Positions 19,196 to 28,033 of a DNA stretch of 64,000 nucleotides are shown here, in pieces. The notes below the pieces were generated by a model. That model ran no database searches and was not told the origin of the DNA. It was given only the letters and a program-made list of their open reading frames with translations. Within the stretch, counting starts at the first letter, position 1. Every line of letters begins with the position of its first letter. A program made the position numbers and the translations under genes. Source of the DNA: a virus; IMG/VR virus record IMGVR_UViG_3300033571_011534, positions 1 to 64,000 of that record; one strand, given 5' to 3'.

Positions 19196-19951
19196 TCAGT
19201 ATGTTATCTTTGTCGAGTCCTCTTGCCTATATGGGAAATATCTTAGATTTCCACGATCATTGTAGTCTGTCATAACAACCACAGAGTACTTTGTACCGCT
19301 TTTCATTGGCAATGAGGCGTGTTCATATATATATGTAGATGGGAAAACAGCAATATCTCCAGGCTTTGGCTTAATAGTTAAATCAAACCTTGGGAAGTAA
19401 AGCTCTCCACCCTCATAATCATCGTTTAGGTATGCAACAACAGAGACTGTAGTCACATATGCGGGACCATGGTCTGCATGAATATTAAAATGCTTCCCCT
19501 CTCCCTCATACTTTACAAAATTAAATGCTTCGTAGTATGATATTCCTACTCCCCAATAGTGTCCATAATCCTGGACATTTGGGTGAATAGCCTGAAATGC
19601 CTTTTCGTGCATATCATATAGTTCTGAGTTTTCTGGATTTCTTGGGCCGTAGGAAGTACTATTAATTTTAAAGTCTACACAATCTCTTGCATCTGATAAA
19701 ACAGCATCAGACTCTGTTACCATGGCTCCGTGCCACTTATAGACATCACTTGTGCTATTCGTAAGCTTTGACTCTAGGGTATTTATAATGCTCTTACAGT
19801 CGTTAAAAGAAATAGCATTATTGTAAATATTAATTCCAAGTGCTGGATTTGATACTAAAATACCGCCACCTGTTGTTCTGTCTGGCATTCTGTTGCTATA
19901 AGTTTCGGATCTATCTTTAGTTAGCCAAGGATTTTCATATTGTTGTTCCAT
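19196..19951 (-). CDS. Fe(II)/2-oxoglutarate dioxygenase (cluster member 10)
   Basis: 251 residues; H158-x-D160, H211, K221. First gene of the oxygenase block: a TATAAT box ends 6 nt before the ATG with no ribosome-binding site, so the transcript appears leaderless. Closest relative is member 9 (shared RDC-DFK and NFVKY motifs). The N-terminal ~35 residues are extra. Confidence 0.83.
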   Translation of the reverse strand: MEQQYENPWLTKDRSETYSNRMPDRTTGGGILVSNPALGINIYNNAISFNDCKSIINTLESKLTNSTSDVYKWHGAMVTESDAVLSDARDCVDFKINSTSYGPRNPENSELYDMHEKAFQAIHPNVQDYGHYWGVGISYYEAFNFVKYEGEGKHFNIHADHGPAYVTTVSVVAYLNDDYEGGELYFPRFDLTIKPKPGDIAVFPSTYIYEHASLPMKSGTKYSVVVMTDYNDRGNLRYFPYRQEDSTKITY

Positions 19952-19984
19952 GCAGCAATTATATCACAGTGGCCAAAACAGAAA

Positions 19985-20016
19985 AACTGCAAGTTATTTC
20001 TAACCTGCAGCTTTCT
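19985..20016 (-). terminator. Rho-independent terminator after PPFFP protein
   Basis: On the minus strand a 10-bp stem (CTGCAGGTTA pairing with TAACTTGCAG, one G-T) with a 4-nt loop is followed by TTTTTCTGTTTT. It lies just after the stop of the upstream gene and before the leaderless promoter of the oxygenase block. Confidence 0.75.
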
Positions 20017-20030
20017 GTTTATACGCTAAC

Positions 20031-20843
20031 CTAGCAGCGGGGTGGACATCCACCAAACCTTGGGAAGAATGGACCGAATCTAGGGAAGAATGGCGGGAAG
20101 AATGGTGGGAAGAATGGGAAGAACGGTGGGAAGAACGGCGGGAAGAACGGTGGGAAGAATGGTGGGAAGAATGGGAACCATGGTGGGAAAAATGGTGGGA
20201 AGAACGGGAACCATGGTGGGAAGAATGGGGGGAAGAACGGTGGAGTAGTAGTAATGTCTCCAGAATATGGAGACCACTCTCCTAGGCCATTTGCATTTTG
20301 AGCACGTACACGATATGCCTGAGTAGTAGAACCCTCTTGAGCAACGGTAACAGAAGTGCTTGTAGTGGACCCACTCTTGCTATCTGTACTTTCCCAAGAA
20401 TAAGAAGTAATAGTACTTCCTCCGTTATTTGGGATATTCCAGCTTACAATATCCTCATTAACTTGTGGGCTAGCTGAAGGAGCATTAGGCGCTGCTGGAA
20501 CTGTGGTTGCTGTAACACTTACAGATGAAGATGGCTGAGAAGTTCCAGCATTATTAGATGCAGTTACTGTAACAGAGTAGCTAACATTAGAGGCAAGACC
20601 CTCTACGGAAATTGGAGAAGAAGATCCTGTGCCAGTTCTAGTGGTCTGGCCAGATGCTGTAGCAGTTACAGTATAAGAGTTGGCAGCTGGAGAATCATCT
20701 GGCAAAGAGAACGACACAGTTGCTGCGCCGTTATTAAAAGCTCTTGATGTCCCTACGTTTTGTGCTGATACATTGATCGGAGCCTTAGGCTCTAAAAAGT
20801 CATTCTGCTGTGACGACCTTCCGCCAACTTCTTTCTTTGCCAT
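20031..20843 (-). CDS. Tandem FnIII protein with C-terminal PPFFP/PPWFP rod
   Basis: 270 residues. Two fibronectin type III-like domains (residues ~20-112 and ~114-200; VSFSLPDDSPAANSYTVTA, SYSVTVTASNNAGTS, VSWNIPNNGGSTITSYSW). From residue 201 to the end it is almost only Pro, Phe and Trp in PPFFP and PPWFPFF units, ending RFGPFFPRFGGCPPRC. The two terminal cysteines could cross-link chains. The repeat DNA is a ~15-bp minisatellite. AAGGAGA precedes the ATG. Likely an external virion or adsorption protein; it brackets the oxygenase block with its relative at 8.1-9.0 kb. Confidence 0.68.
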   Translation of the reverse strand: MAKKEVGGRSSQQNDFLEPKAPINVSAQNVGTSRAFNNGAATVSFSLPDDSPAANSYTVTATASGQTTRTGTGSSSPISVEGLASNVSYSVTVTASNNAGTSQPSSSVSVTATTVPAAPNAPSASPQVNEDIVSWNIPNNGGSTITSYSWESTDSKSGSTTSTSVTVAQEGSTTQAYRVRAQNANGLGEWSPYSGDITTTPPFFPPFFPPWFPFFPPFFPPWFPFFPPFFPPFFPPFFPPFFPFFPPFFPPFFPRFGPFFPRFGGCPPRC

Positions 20844-20889
20844 GTAGGTTCTCCTTCTTTAAAGACTCTTTAATTATAACGTATTTTTT

Positions 20890-20932
20890 AAAATCCCATA
20901 TTTAGGTGTTTGCCATTAAATATGGGATCTTA
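20890..20932 (-). terminator. Terminator after major fibre gene
   Basis: A 12-bp stem (ATCCCATATTTA with TAAATATGGGAT) and ~13-nt loop, followed on the minus strand by TTTTAAAAAA. It sits between the fibre stop and the promoter (TATAAT) of the FnIII gene. Confidence 0.75.
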
Positions 20933-20939
20933 ATTGTTT

Positions 20940-23336
20940 TTAGGCCTTTAGGTCTCCATAAACAATCCAGCTGTTCTCTGAACGCTTTAGAATTGTTGCA
21001 GATGACCACTGAGTTCTAAGCTTTAGACCTGGTGTTGAGTTTACGGTAACACCAGCAGCACCAGCAATCGTAACCTCACCAGTACCAGTTCCAAGGATGT
21101 CCATGGATGCTCCGACTGGCCATGCCAGGGTAGCGTTTGCTGGAATTGTAAAGGTAGTTGCTGAAGATGAGCTCATCTCTACAATACCGTCTCTTAGGTC
21201 TAGGTCGTCTAGTGTATAGCTTGAAGTTTTTACTACAAACTCAGTAAGTGATGGAACACCAACTTTAGTCTGGGTACCGTCGGTAAATACGACTCCAGCA
21301 GCAGTTAGGTTGTTTACCTGTAGGTCATCAAGAGATCCCTGTCCAAAATCAACAGTTGTTGCAGGCTCAGTGGTTACACCCTTGAATAGCTTCCAGCGGT
21401 CGTCAGATACGTCACGAACGATACCAGCATGCTTTAATGCTCCGTCGTTGTATCCTACTACAAGACCAAGGTCTACGGTGTTTGCAGCATTTTCGTGTGC
21501 AAGCTGAAGCATGTTGTCTTCAATTGTGATGCTTGTTGCACTTGCTAAAAACTCTGTACCATTTACAGTCAAGTCACCGTCAACAACTAGATTTCCTTCT
21601 ACTTCTACGTTTCCAGTAAAGGTTGCACCAGAAAGGTTTGCCTTTGCGTCTAAAGCTGTTTGAGTTGCAGTAGAAACTGGCTTGTCAGCATCAGAGGTGT
21701 TGTCTACATCTCCAAGACCAACGTGTGCCTTTGTTACACCCGCAACAGTTCCAGTAAATGTTGGATTAGCTGTAGGAGCCTTAGAGTCTAACTGATCCTG
21801 AACGTTTGAAGATACAGTAGAGATGTGGCCAAGCTCAGTTGCAGACACGTTTCCAATCGAAGTAGTGCTTGGAAGAGTTACTGTTCCAGAAAGCGTTGGG
21901 TTATTAAGTGGTGCATAAGTTGCAGACGCCACTGAAGAGTCTAGCTTGTCATCAATCTGGTTCTGGATTGAAGATGTTACACCATTAAGGTGACCAATCT
22001 CGGAAGAAGAGACGTCCCCAATTGAAGTGGTAGATGGCAAGACAACAGTTCCAGTAAAGTTTGGTGATTCTGATGGAGCCTTCTCTGCAAGATCAGAAAC
22101 GACAGTATTTAGAGTGGTCTGCTGATCTGCAAAGTCATTGTCAAGTCCCAAAATGTTAGCATTCGCTGCTATCAGTCCGTCAGACAAAGCACTTACTGCG
22201 TCATTGATAGTTAAAATATCTGTAGCAGCCTGGTTTGCAGTTGTGGTTACTGTAGCTAGGTCGTTTGCAACTGAAGTAACAGTATCAGAAATAGCATCAT
22301 CAGCTGCAGTAAGGGTGTCAGAAAGTGTTAAAATTTCAGAATCAACATAGCCCTTGCTAGCAACAACATCTAGGTCTGCAGAAAAAGTATTTCCATTAAG
22401 AGTAATTCCTAGTCCAGCAAGATAGGTTCCTGCACCAGAGAACTGAGTAAATTCAACAGGGTCTGTTCCGATAGTTCCTACGGTAGCTGTTTGAACCCAT
22501 CCAGTGTCTCCATTAACCGTTCCTCCAGATACGAAAACAAAGTCACCAGCATCAATTTCTGCAGGTGAGTTATAGTCTTGTGCTCTATTGGTTGAATAGT
22601 TTGTTCCGCCCATGGACTGAAGAGCATAAATACCATTTTGTGTTGGGTCTGTTTGATCCTTTACAAGAATTCTCATGCCGTCGAAGGTTGTGACACCGTC
22701 AATGCTTGGAAGATTAGATCCAGAAGAAATAAGAATGTTTTCAGTTGTTGCAGCCGCTACAGACTCGTGAATGTGCAGGTTGGAAGCTACGCCATCAACA
22801 TATGACTTAGTTGCAGCTTCTAGTGGCTGTGTTGGGTTTGCACTAAGAACAACAGAGCCAGTAAAGACTGCTCCATCTCCACGTGCGTAGTCTGCTAGCA
22901 TAGTGTCAGTATAGTCTTTGGACTCTGTTACTCCGTCCTCAACACTTTGCTGAATATTTGTAAAGAAGTTAGGGTCATCGCCAATAGCATCTGCTAGCTC
23001 TGAAAGAGTGTCAAGAGCTTCTGGTGCCAGGCCAACTACGTTTTCGATTGCCTGGTCTACATAGCCAAGCTGCGAGGCTGGAATCTGACCACTTGAGTTA
23101 AGAGTTGCAACACCATTAGCTGCGCCTCTCTGGGTAAGAGGAACATAGTCATCAATAGATCCGCCAAGCGTCGTTGCATTTTGGAAGTAGTCTAGCTGGC
23201 TCCAAGTGCTTTCTCCATCACCAATCTTAAAAGAGTTGGTGTCAACCTCGAAACCAATTTCTCCAGGTCCTAGCACTGGGTTTGCTGTGGTCCACTGTTC
23301 TGCGGTACCACGACGCTGCTGCATTCTAATAGCCAT
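20940..23336 (-). CDS. Tail fibre with tropism-determinant N-terminus
   Basis: 798 residues. N-terminal docking domain (IRMQQRRGTAEQWTTANPVLGPGEIGFE). Residues ~160-340 form a module shared with the 763-residue fibre downstream (AATKSYVDG...HIHESVAAAT...NGIYAL...GWVQT...FSGAGTYLAGLG). Then come long alpha-helical and TGTVxLPSTTSIG repeats. The last ~75 residues (TIPANATLAWPVG ... SWIVYGDLKA) are shared with the 211-residue protein at 29.9-30.5 kb and look like a trimerisation tip. CGAGGAG precedes the ATG. Confidence 0.82.
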   Translation of the reverse strand: MAIRMQQRRGTAEQWTTANPVLGPGEIGFEVDTNSFKIGDGESTWSQLDYFQNATTLGGSIDDYVPLTQRGAANGVATLNSSGQIPASQLGYVDQAIENVVGLAPEALDTLSELADAIGDDPNFFTNIQQSVEDGVTESKDYTDTMLADYARGDGAVFTGSVVLSANPTQPLEAATKSYVDGVASNLHIHESVAAATTENILISSGSNLPSIDGVTTFDGMRILVKDQTDPTQNGIYALQSMGGTNYSTNRAQDYNSPAEIDAGDFVFVSGGTVNGDTGWVQTATVGTIGTDPVEFTQFSGAGTYLAGLGITLNGNTFSADLDVVASKGYVDSEILTLSDTLTAADDAISDTVTSVANDLATVTTTANQAATDILTINDAVSALSDGLIAANANILGLDNDFADQQTTLNTVVSDLAEKAPSESPNFTGTVVLPSTTSIGDVSSSEIGHLNGVTSSIQNQIDDKLDSSVASATYAPLNNPTLSGTVTLPSTTSIGNVSATELGHISTVSSNVQDQLDSKAPTANPTFTGTVAGVTKAHVGLGDVDNTSDADKPVSTATQTALDAKANLSGATFTGNVEVEGNLVVDGDLTVNGTEFLASATSITIEDNMLQLAHENAANTVDLGLVVGYNDGALKHAGIVRDVSDDRWKLFKGVTTEPATTVDFGQGSLDDLQVNNLTAAGVVFTDGTQTKVGVPSLTEFVVKTSSYTLDDLDLRDGIVEMSSSSATTFTIPANATLAWPVGASMDILGTGTGEVTIAGAAGVTVNSTPGLKLRTQWSSATILKRSENSWIVYGDLKA

Positions 23337-23402
23337 GTAAAAACTCCTCGTTAAAGCTTATATTAAATTATATATACAATTTTAAATAAAGATTTGATTT
23401 CT

Positions 23403-23858
23403 TTAGTTAAAATTATCTATTGCAATTCCACCATTGTAGATGTCTGCCCAATCAATTGTTCCTGGGCCACCGCCATCTGCAGCAGTTCCCTGAGGCTGAT
23501 TAAAGCTTCCAGCATCAACAAACCTGGTCACGATAAGTCCATTTCCATCGATAGATGTATCGTGAATGTGGTCTGGAATATTTAGCGTGTCATCGATTGT
23601 TGCGATTGTTCGCCAAAGTCCTTCGTAGTATACGTTAATTCTTTCTACAATGGTGTCGAACCAAAGCATTCCGTTTAGTGGGTCTTCTGGAGGGGTTGAT
23701 CCAGAAGGCATAAGTCCAGAAACAGAGTCAACGTATTCTTTTGTTGCTAAATGTGTAGGAAGAGTAGGGTTAGCCGCAGCAACATTTCCTCCAAATAAAC
23801 CGTCGCCAGCTACCTGTATTCCATGCTTGACTTTAAAGTCTTTATTAACTGCAGTCAT
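23403..23858 (-). CDS. Short fibre/adaptor protein
   Basis: 151 residues; N-terminus KDFKVKHGIQVAGDGLFGGNV is like that of the following long fibre (KDFKIKSGLVVEG). It then has the LATKEYVDSVSGL linker and a small W-containing domain (GMLWFDTIVERINVYYEG-WRTIA) common in fibre proteins. Probably a fibre component sharing the same docking site. GGGAGAG lies upstream. Confidence 0.65.
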   Translation of the reverse strand: MTAVNKDFKVKHGIQVAGDGLFGGNVAAANPTLPTHLATKEYVDSVSGLMPSGSTPPEDPLNGMLWFDTIVERINVYYEGLWRTIATIDDTLNIPDHIHDTSIDGNGLIVTRFVDAGSFNQPQGTAADGGGPGTIDWADIYNGGIAIDNFN

Positions 23859-23884
23859 CCCTACTCTCCCTATTTATTAAATTA

Positions 23885-26176
23885 CTATGAAAGTAATGTT
23901 CCCATTACCTTGATTGTTGAATTGTTGTTGGTTGGGGTAACAAGAAGTCTTACGTTACCGCCAGTTACGTCTGCAGTAATACCTGATGCAGAACCGTTTG
24001 TTCCTACAACAGCGTACTCTGTAATCGCAATGTTGTCTGAAGAGTCAAGGGTCAAAAGAACCTCTGATACCTCAGTGTGAGATCCGTGAGCAACCTTAAC
24101 CAAGAACTTTGCAGATCGGTAATCTGCAGTAGCAAAGCTGTATGCTACAACGTTCTGGGAAGCGTCTCCAGAAGATGCTGCTGCAACCTGAGTTGCAACC
24201 TCATTAATGTCGATCTCTGTAAAGTTAGGAACAACAGCCTCTAGAGCAGATACTGCACGAGCATCCGTAAAGTAGAGGTTTGTAGAACCTTCAGCAAGAT
24301 CATCAGTATCAGAGTCTGCAACACCGTTTTCAGCAGTAATGGTTAGACCATTCTCATCTCCAGTAATCTGAATGTTGGTTTTTGTTGCTCCAACAAGAAG
24401 GTCTGCTGCATCTGCCTTTGCACGTGATGTAGTGTAGTAAAGGTTGGTTGTGCCTTCCTCAATGTCATCAGTGTCAAGTGCGTTAATAGCATCGCCAATA
24501 GTTCCGCCTACTGCATCAATTGCTCTCTGGTTTGTGAAGTATAGGTTATTGCTTCCCTCTTCAATGTCGTCAGAGTTTAGAGCAGAGATTTCTGTGTCTG
24601 TGTAAAGCTTTGCATCAGCTTCTGCCAAATCAGCGTAGTTCTGGTAAGCAGTAGTGATTGCAGCTTCACGAGCATCTGTGTGGTCCTTGGCATTGTTTTC
24701 TGCTGTGTTTGCATAACCCTGAGCAGCAGTGTCTAGATCTGAGATTTCGGCGTCTACATAAGACTTAGTAGCAGTGTAGTCCTCGTCAATAGAAAATGAG
24801 TTTCCATTCAGATTTAGACCAGTGCCTGCAACGTACTCTCCAGCACCAGAGAACTGATCAAAATTAATTGAGCTTGTTCCCAAAGTTGTTACAACGTTTG
24901 TCTGAACCCATCCAGTACTTGCGTAGGTGTTACCTCCAGTTACGAAGGTAAAGTCACCACCCTGGATTTCGGCAGCAGAGTTGTAGTCATCTGCACGTAC
25001 CCAAGCACCAGGCTTTGCTAGATAGATACCATTCTCAGTGGTATTTGACTGATTCTTAACAAGGACACGCTCATCTTCGTTAAGACCTACGCCATCAATT
25101 GTTAGCAAGCCACCTGTTGCAAGATCTACGTTTGCAGCTGTTGCTGCAACTACAGATGCGTGAACATGTAGTCCCTCTGCAACTGCGTCTACGTACTGCT
25201 TTGTAGCTGCACCAAGTGCCTGAGTTGGGTCTCCAGGAAGAATAACATCACCAGTAAAGGTTGCTCCAGCTAGTGGTGCATACAGAAGTGCTGCTGCACT
25301 AGCTGCTGCATTGATAGCATCAGCCTCAGCTTCATCTGCATACTCCCTTAGAGAAGTGTCTAGTGTGTCAATCTCGTCATTGGTGTATGCGTTTGCGGAA
25401 CCAAGAGTTGCGGTGTCTGCGTCATCTACATAGTTCTTAGTTGTAGCATCTGTACCAGCAGTAGGTGTTCCAAGATCTTCAATCTTGTTACCGTTCATGT
25501 CTAGGTTTACAGATAGGTTAGTTCCCGCACCAAGAGTCTTGTTGGTAAGAGCCTGGGTATTGTCAGTTCCTACAACGAATCCAGATACTCCGTGTACGCC
25601 TGTGTCTAGGTCTGAGTGGTTGGTTACTGCTGTTGCAATTCTGTCTGATACTGTGTTTCCAGCGGTACCGTCAACAGTATTGTCACCGATTAGGTTATCA
25701 ACTGTTCCCTTGACAACTACTTTGTTATCTGGTGCCTCGCCATTTATAAATACATTTCCATCAGGTACATCAAATTCTACCATTCCACTAGCACTAATGC
25801 CGATAAAATCATTTGCATCTAAACGAATATCATCTGATGCATTTAGTCTAAAGTCATTAGTGTTAATCTCAACATCGGTGTTGTCAATATTGGCAATAAC
25901 AAGATCGCCATCCTCATCCTCATAGATACGAGCGATGTCCGTAACACTAAGCTCATTTACTGTGATATCTCCTGCAGCAAAGTTACCGCTTGCATCACGC
26001 TTTACAACCTTGTTTGGCACATTTGCTGACTCTGCTCCGCCACCAGCTAGGTTGATAATGTACTGCTCATCTGCAGCATTTTCTTTCTTAAGGACATCGT
26101 ATCCGCCTACGGTAGCATTTGCACCCTCAACGACAAGTCCTGATTTAATCTTAAAGTCTTTTACGACTGTTGCCAT
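23885..26176 (-). CDS. Long tail fibre (763 aa)
   Basis: N-terminal FKIKSGLVVEGAN domain, Asp/Asn-rich beta repeats (residues ~75-170), then the ~180-residue module also present in the 798-residue fibre, followed by repeated LNSDDIEEGSNNLYFTNQRA and ALDTDDIEEGTTNLYYTTSRA units and a beta-rich C-terminus. Repeats of this YFT/YYT kind are typical of trimeric phage fibre shafts. AAAGGAG before the ATG. Confidence 0.8.
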   Translation of the reverse strand: MATVVKDFKIKSGLVVEGANATVGGYDVLKKENAADEQYIINLAGGGAESANVPNKVVKRDASGNFAAGDITVNELSVTDIARIYEDEDGDLVIANIDNTDVEINTNDFRLNASDDIRLDANDFIGISASGMVEFDVPDGNVFINGEAPDNKVVVKGTVDNLIGDNTVDGTAGNTVSDRIATAVTNHSDLDTGVHGVSGFVVGTDNTQALTNKTLGAGTNLSVNLDMNGNKIEDLGTPTAGTDATTKNYVDDADTATLGSANAYTNDEIDTLDTSLREYADEAEADAINAAASAAALLYAPLAGATFTGDVILPGDPTQALGAATKQYVDAVAEGLHVHASVVAATAANVDLATGGLLTIDGVGLNEDERVLVKNQSNTTENGIYLAKPGAWVRADDYNSAAEIQGGDFTFVTGGNTYASTGWVQTNVVTTLGTSSINFDQFSGAGEYVAGTGLNLNGNSFSIDEDYTATKSYVDAEISDLDTAAQGYANTAENNAKDHTDAREAAITTAYQNYADLAEADAKLYTDTEISALNSDDIEEGSNNLYFTNQRAIDAVGGTIGDAINALDTDDIEEGTTNLYYTTSRAKADAADLLVGATKTNIQITGDENGLTITAENGVADSDTDDLAEGSTNLYFTDARAVSALEAVVPNFTEIDINEVATQVAAASSGDASQNVVAYSFATADYRSAKFLVKVAHGSHTEVSEVLLTLDSSDNIAITEYAVVGTNGSASGITADVTGGNVRLLVTPTNNNSTIKVMGTLLS

Positions 26177-26194
26177 TTTTTATCTCCTTTTAAT

Positions 26195-26641
26195 TTATGC
26201 CTTTAGCCCCATGCGAGCGAATCGCACGGTGACTGGCTTAATAGCTGAATCTGGGGTAACAGTTATAGCAACTGTATCTCCAGCCCTAGAGACATTAACG
26301 GTGCCCATATTCCCATCGTTGTCTATTGTTCCGTATTCAGTGACAGAGACATTTTCCTCGTCAACCAATACGGTTAATTCTGTAGCATAGAAGAGGTTAT
26401 CCCCCTGAGTTGTTTTTGATATTGAAACAATGTACTTAACCATTCTCCACTGAGTTGCGTTAAAGCTATCAATGATTGTTGGATTTTCAATTCCAAAGAT
26501 TTCGTTTTCATTGTTTCCAAATGTTCCTAAATCAGTTGCCTGACTGGACATTGTGTCAATCAAGTCTTCATAGTCAGTCTGACTTGGTCTGTCTCCAGTT
26601 TCATATCTGGATTTAACATAGGGTATAGTTACTCTTGCCAT
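26195..26641 (-). CDS. Fibre-associated protein, unknown
   Basis: 148 residues. The C-terminal half (KYIVSISKTTQGDNLFYATELTVLVDEENVSVTEYGTI) parallels the C-terminus of the 763-residue fibre (FLVKVAHGSHTEVSEVLLTLDSS), suggesting a free-standing copy of the same fibre tip. A TATAAT box lies 7 nt before the ATG with no ribosome-binding site, a leaderless start. Confidence 0.6.
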   Translation of the reverse strand: MARVTIPYVKSRYETGDRPSQTDYEDLIDTMSSQATDLGTFGNNENEIFGIENPTIIDSFNATQWRMVKYIVSISKTTQGDNLFYATELTVLVDEENVSVTEYGTIDNDGNMGTVNVSRAGDTVAITVTPDSAIKPVTVRFARMGLKA

Positions 26642-26671
26642 ATTTATTATTATAAATAGCTTTTTTAAAGA

Positions 26672-26896
26672 TTATAGAATATAGTTGCTATATCCAATAA
26701 TTTGTACGCCAATTCCAGGAACATTATTACTAGAAAAACCAGGAATCTGAATACTTGTAAATCTTACTCTAAATGGTAGCGTGTCTAGAATCTTTACTCT
26801 TCCAGACTTGTAAGTTATTTTTGATCGATGGCTACCGACTTCGTATATCTTTCTAACTTTTTCAGATTCAAGAATCTTTATAGTTGAAGTTGCCAC
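26672..26896 (-). CDS. Small structural-region protein, unknown
   Basis: 74 residues, basic and beta-rich, no recognised motif. Its start codon overlaps the stop of the upstream baseplate-like gene, so the pair is co-translated; probably a small virion component. Confidence 0.5.
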   Translation of the reverse strand: MATSTIKILESEKVRKIYEVGSHRSKITYKSGRVKILDTLPFRVRFTSIQIPGFSSNNVPGIGVQIIGYSNYIL

Positions 26897-27306
26897 TAGT
26901 CAGTTACGTCCTCTAGAACAATGACACTACCCTGGGCCACTGTCCAAACCTTTGCATTTTGCGGTAAAGAAAGCTGGATGTCAAAAATATCTCCAGTCTC
27001 TAGAATCAGAGACTCGTCAGCAGTAATCGATACCGTAAACTCTCCTGGTCCGTCCTCTGGCGTTACGCTAGGGGTAACAGATAAAATAAGACTTGCATCA
27101 TCAGAAATAGTCCCTAAAGATAGTGCTACGTTAGGTCTTTTAATTTTCATGCTAATTGACCAGTCTTCTATTACAAGTGGTTGCTTAGCATCGTCAACTG
27201 CAAAAACTCTAAATGCGGCAGTATCTCCTCTTACAAATGTCCAGGATACGAATGGTGGCTTGTTGCCAACGTCTACAAATCTAGAAGAACCTCTTGATAC
27301 AGCCAT
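26896..27306 (-). CDS. BppU-N-terminal-like baseplate protein (paralogue 1)
   Basis: 136 residues with the pattern W-x-FVRGDTAAFRV ... LxxWSISMKIKRP ... GEFTVSITADES ... VWTVAQGSVIVLEDV. The same RGD[T/S]-strand and final G-x-I-x-V strand occur in the proteins at 32.2 and 33.4 kb, giving three paralogues with a baseplate-upper-protein-like fold (inferred from pattern). The start is leaderless: TATAAT, 6 nt, ATG. Confidence 0.55.
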   Translation of the reverse strand: MAVSRGSSRFVDVGNKPPFVSWTFVRGDTAAFRVFAVDDAKQPLVIEDWSISMKIKRPNVALSLGTISDDASLILSVTPSVTPEDGPGEFTVSITADESLILETGDIFDIQLSLPQNAKVWTVAQGSVIVLEDVTD

Positions 27307-27334
27307 AAATAAATTATAACATATTTAAATAATC

Positions 27335-27364
27335 TTGACACTTTTACCCAAACGATGGTATAAT
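27335..27364 (+). promoter_or_regulatory. Promoter of lysis genes
   Basis: TTGACA, 18-nt spacer and TATAAT, all consensus. It is back-to-back with the leaderless promoter of the minus-strand baseplate gene. Confidence 0.85.
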
Positions 27365-27370
27365 TTTATA

Positions 27371-27398
27371 AGAGACCCTTAAACAAGGTCTTTTTCCT
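27371..27398 (+). terminator. Attenuator-like hairpin at the 5' end of the lysis mRNA
   Basis: AGACC and GGTCT pair around a short loop, then TTTTTCC. It starts at the predicted transcription start, before the AGGAGG of the first gene, so it could stop most early transcription or protect the 5' end. Confidence 0.6.
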
Positions 27399-27412
27399 TT
27401 AGGAGGTGCAAT

Positions 27413-28033
27413 TTGAGAAATACAGTTGCAATAATGGGATCAGTATTAGTTTTGCTTGGATGCTCCTCGTCCACACATGCAAATGAACGCAGTAATTCGC
27501 TACCGCTTTCTTATAGCTCTAGCTATTCGACAGGGCCGATTGGCGATCTTCTTGGAGTAAGTGACGATATTACGATGCTAGAAAAATTAGCAGAAGATTA
27601 TCAAATAGCTTCACAAAAAGAATTTGAAAGAAAAAAGGCAGCAATACAAAACAGAATGGCGCTAGAGTCTAGAATGAAAGCCCTTTATTCTTATGTTGGA
27701 AAAACCCCATACGTTTTTGCTGGCTCTACCCCTAGAGGATGGGACTGCTCTGGACTAGTTCTGTGGTTTTACTCTGGACTAGGGGTAGACCTTGAGCATT
27801 CTGCAACGAAGCAGGCAATGTCTGGGAAAAAGGTAGAAATTCCAGCTTTTGGAGATCTTGTGGCATTTAAGCATTTTAGTGCCAAGAAGTATTTTCATAT
27901 TGGGATCTACATTGGTGACGGAAAAATTATCCACTCCAGAGAGCCTGGAACAGTGACCGCCATATCAGAAATTAACGACAAGTGGTTTGAAAGAAGCTAC
28001 GTTGAGTTTGTCAGAATTGTAGACACTCAGTGA
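27413..28033 (+). CDS. NlpC/P60 lipoprotein peptidase (lysis or entry)
   Basis: 206 residues, TTG start after a perfect AGGAGG. The N-terminus is a lipoprotein signal with lipobox LLGC (Cys17). A short helix follows, then an NlpC/P60 endopeptidase domain: PYVFAGSTPRGWDCSG with catalytic Cys, HIGIYIG with catalytic His, and IIHS as third polar residue. It would cleave peptide stems of peptidoglycan from the outer face of the membrane. It overlaps the next gene by 4 nt (GTGA), a two-gene lysis unit opposed to all neighbours. A lipid anchor is unusual for an endolysin. Confidence 0.85.
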   Translation: MRNTVAIMGSVLVLLGCSSSTHANERSNSLPLSYSSSYSTGPIGDLLGVSDDITMLEKLAEDYQIASQKEFERKKAAIQNRMALESRMKALYSYVGKTPYVFAGSTPRGWDCSGLVLWFYSGLGVDLEHSATKQAMSGKKVEIPAFGDLVAFKHFSAKKYFHIGIYIGDGKIIHSREPGTVTAISEINDKWFERSYVEFVRIVDTQ

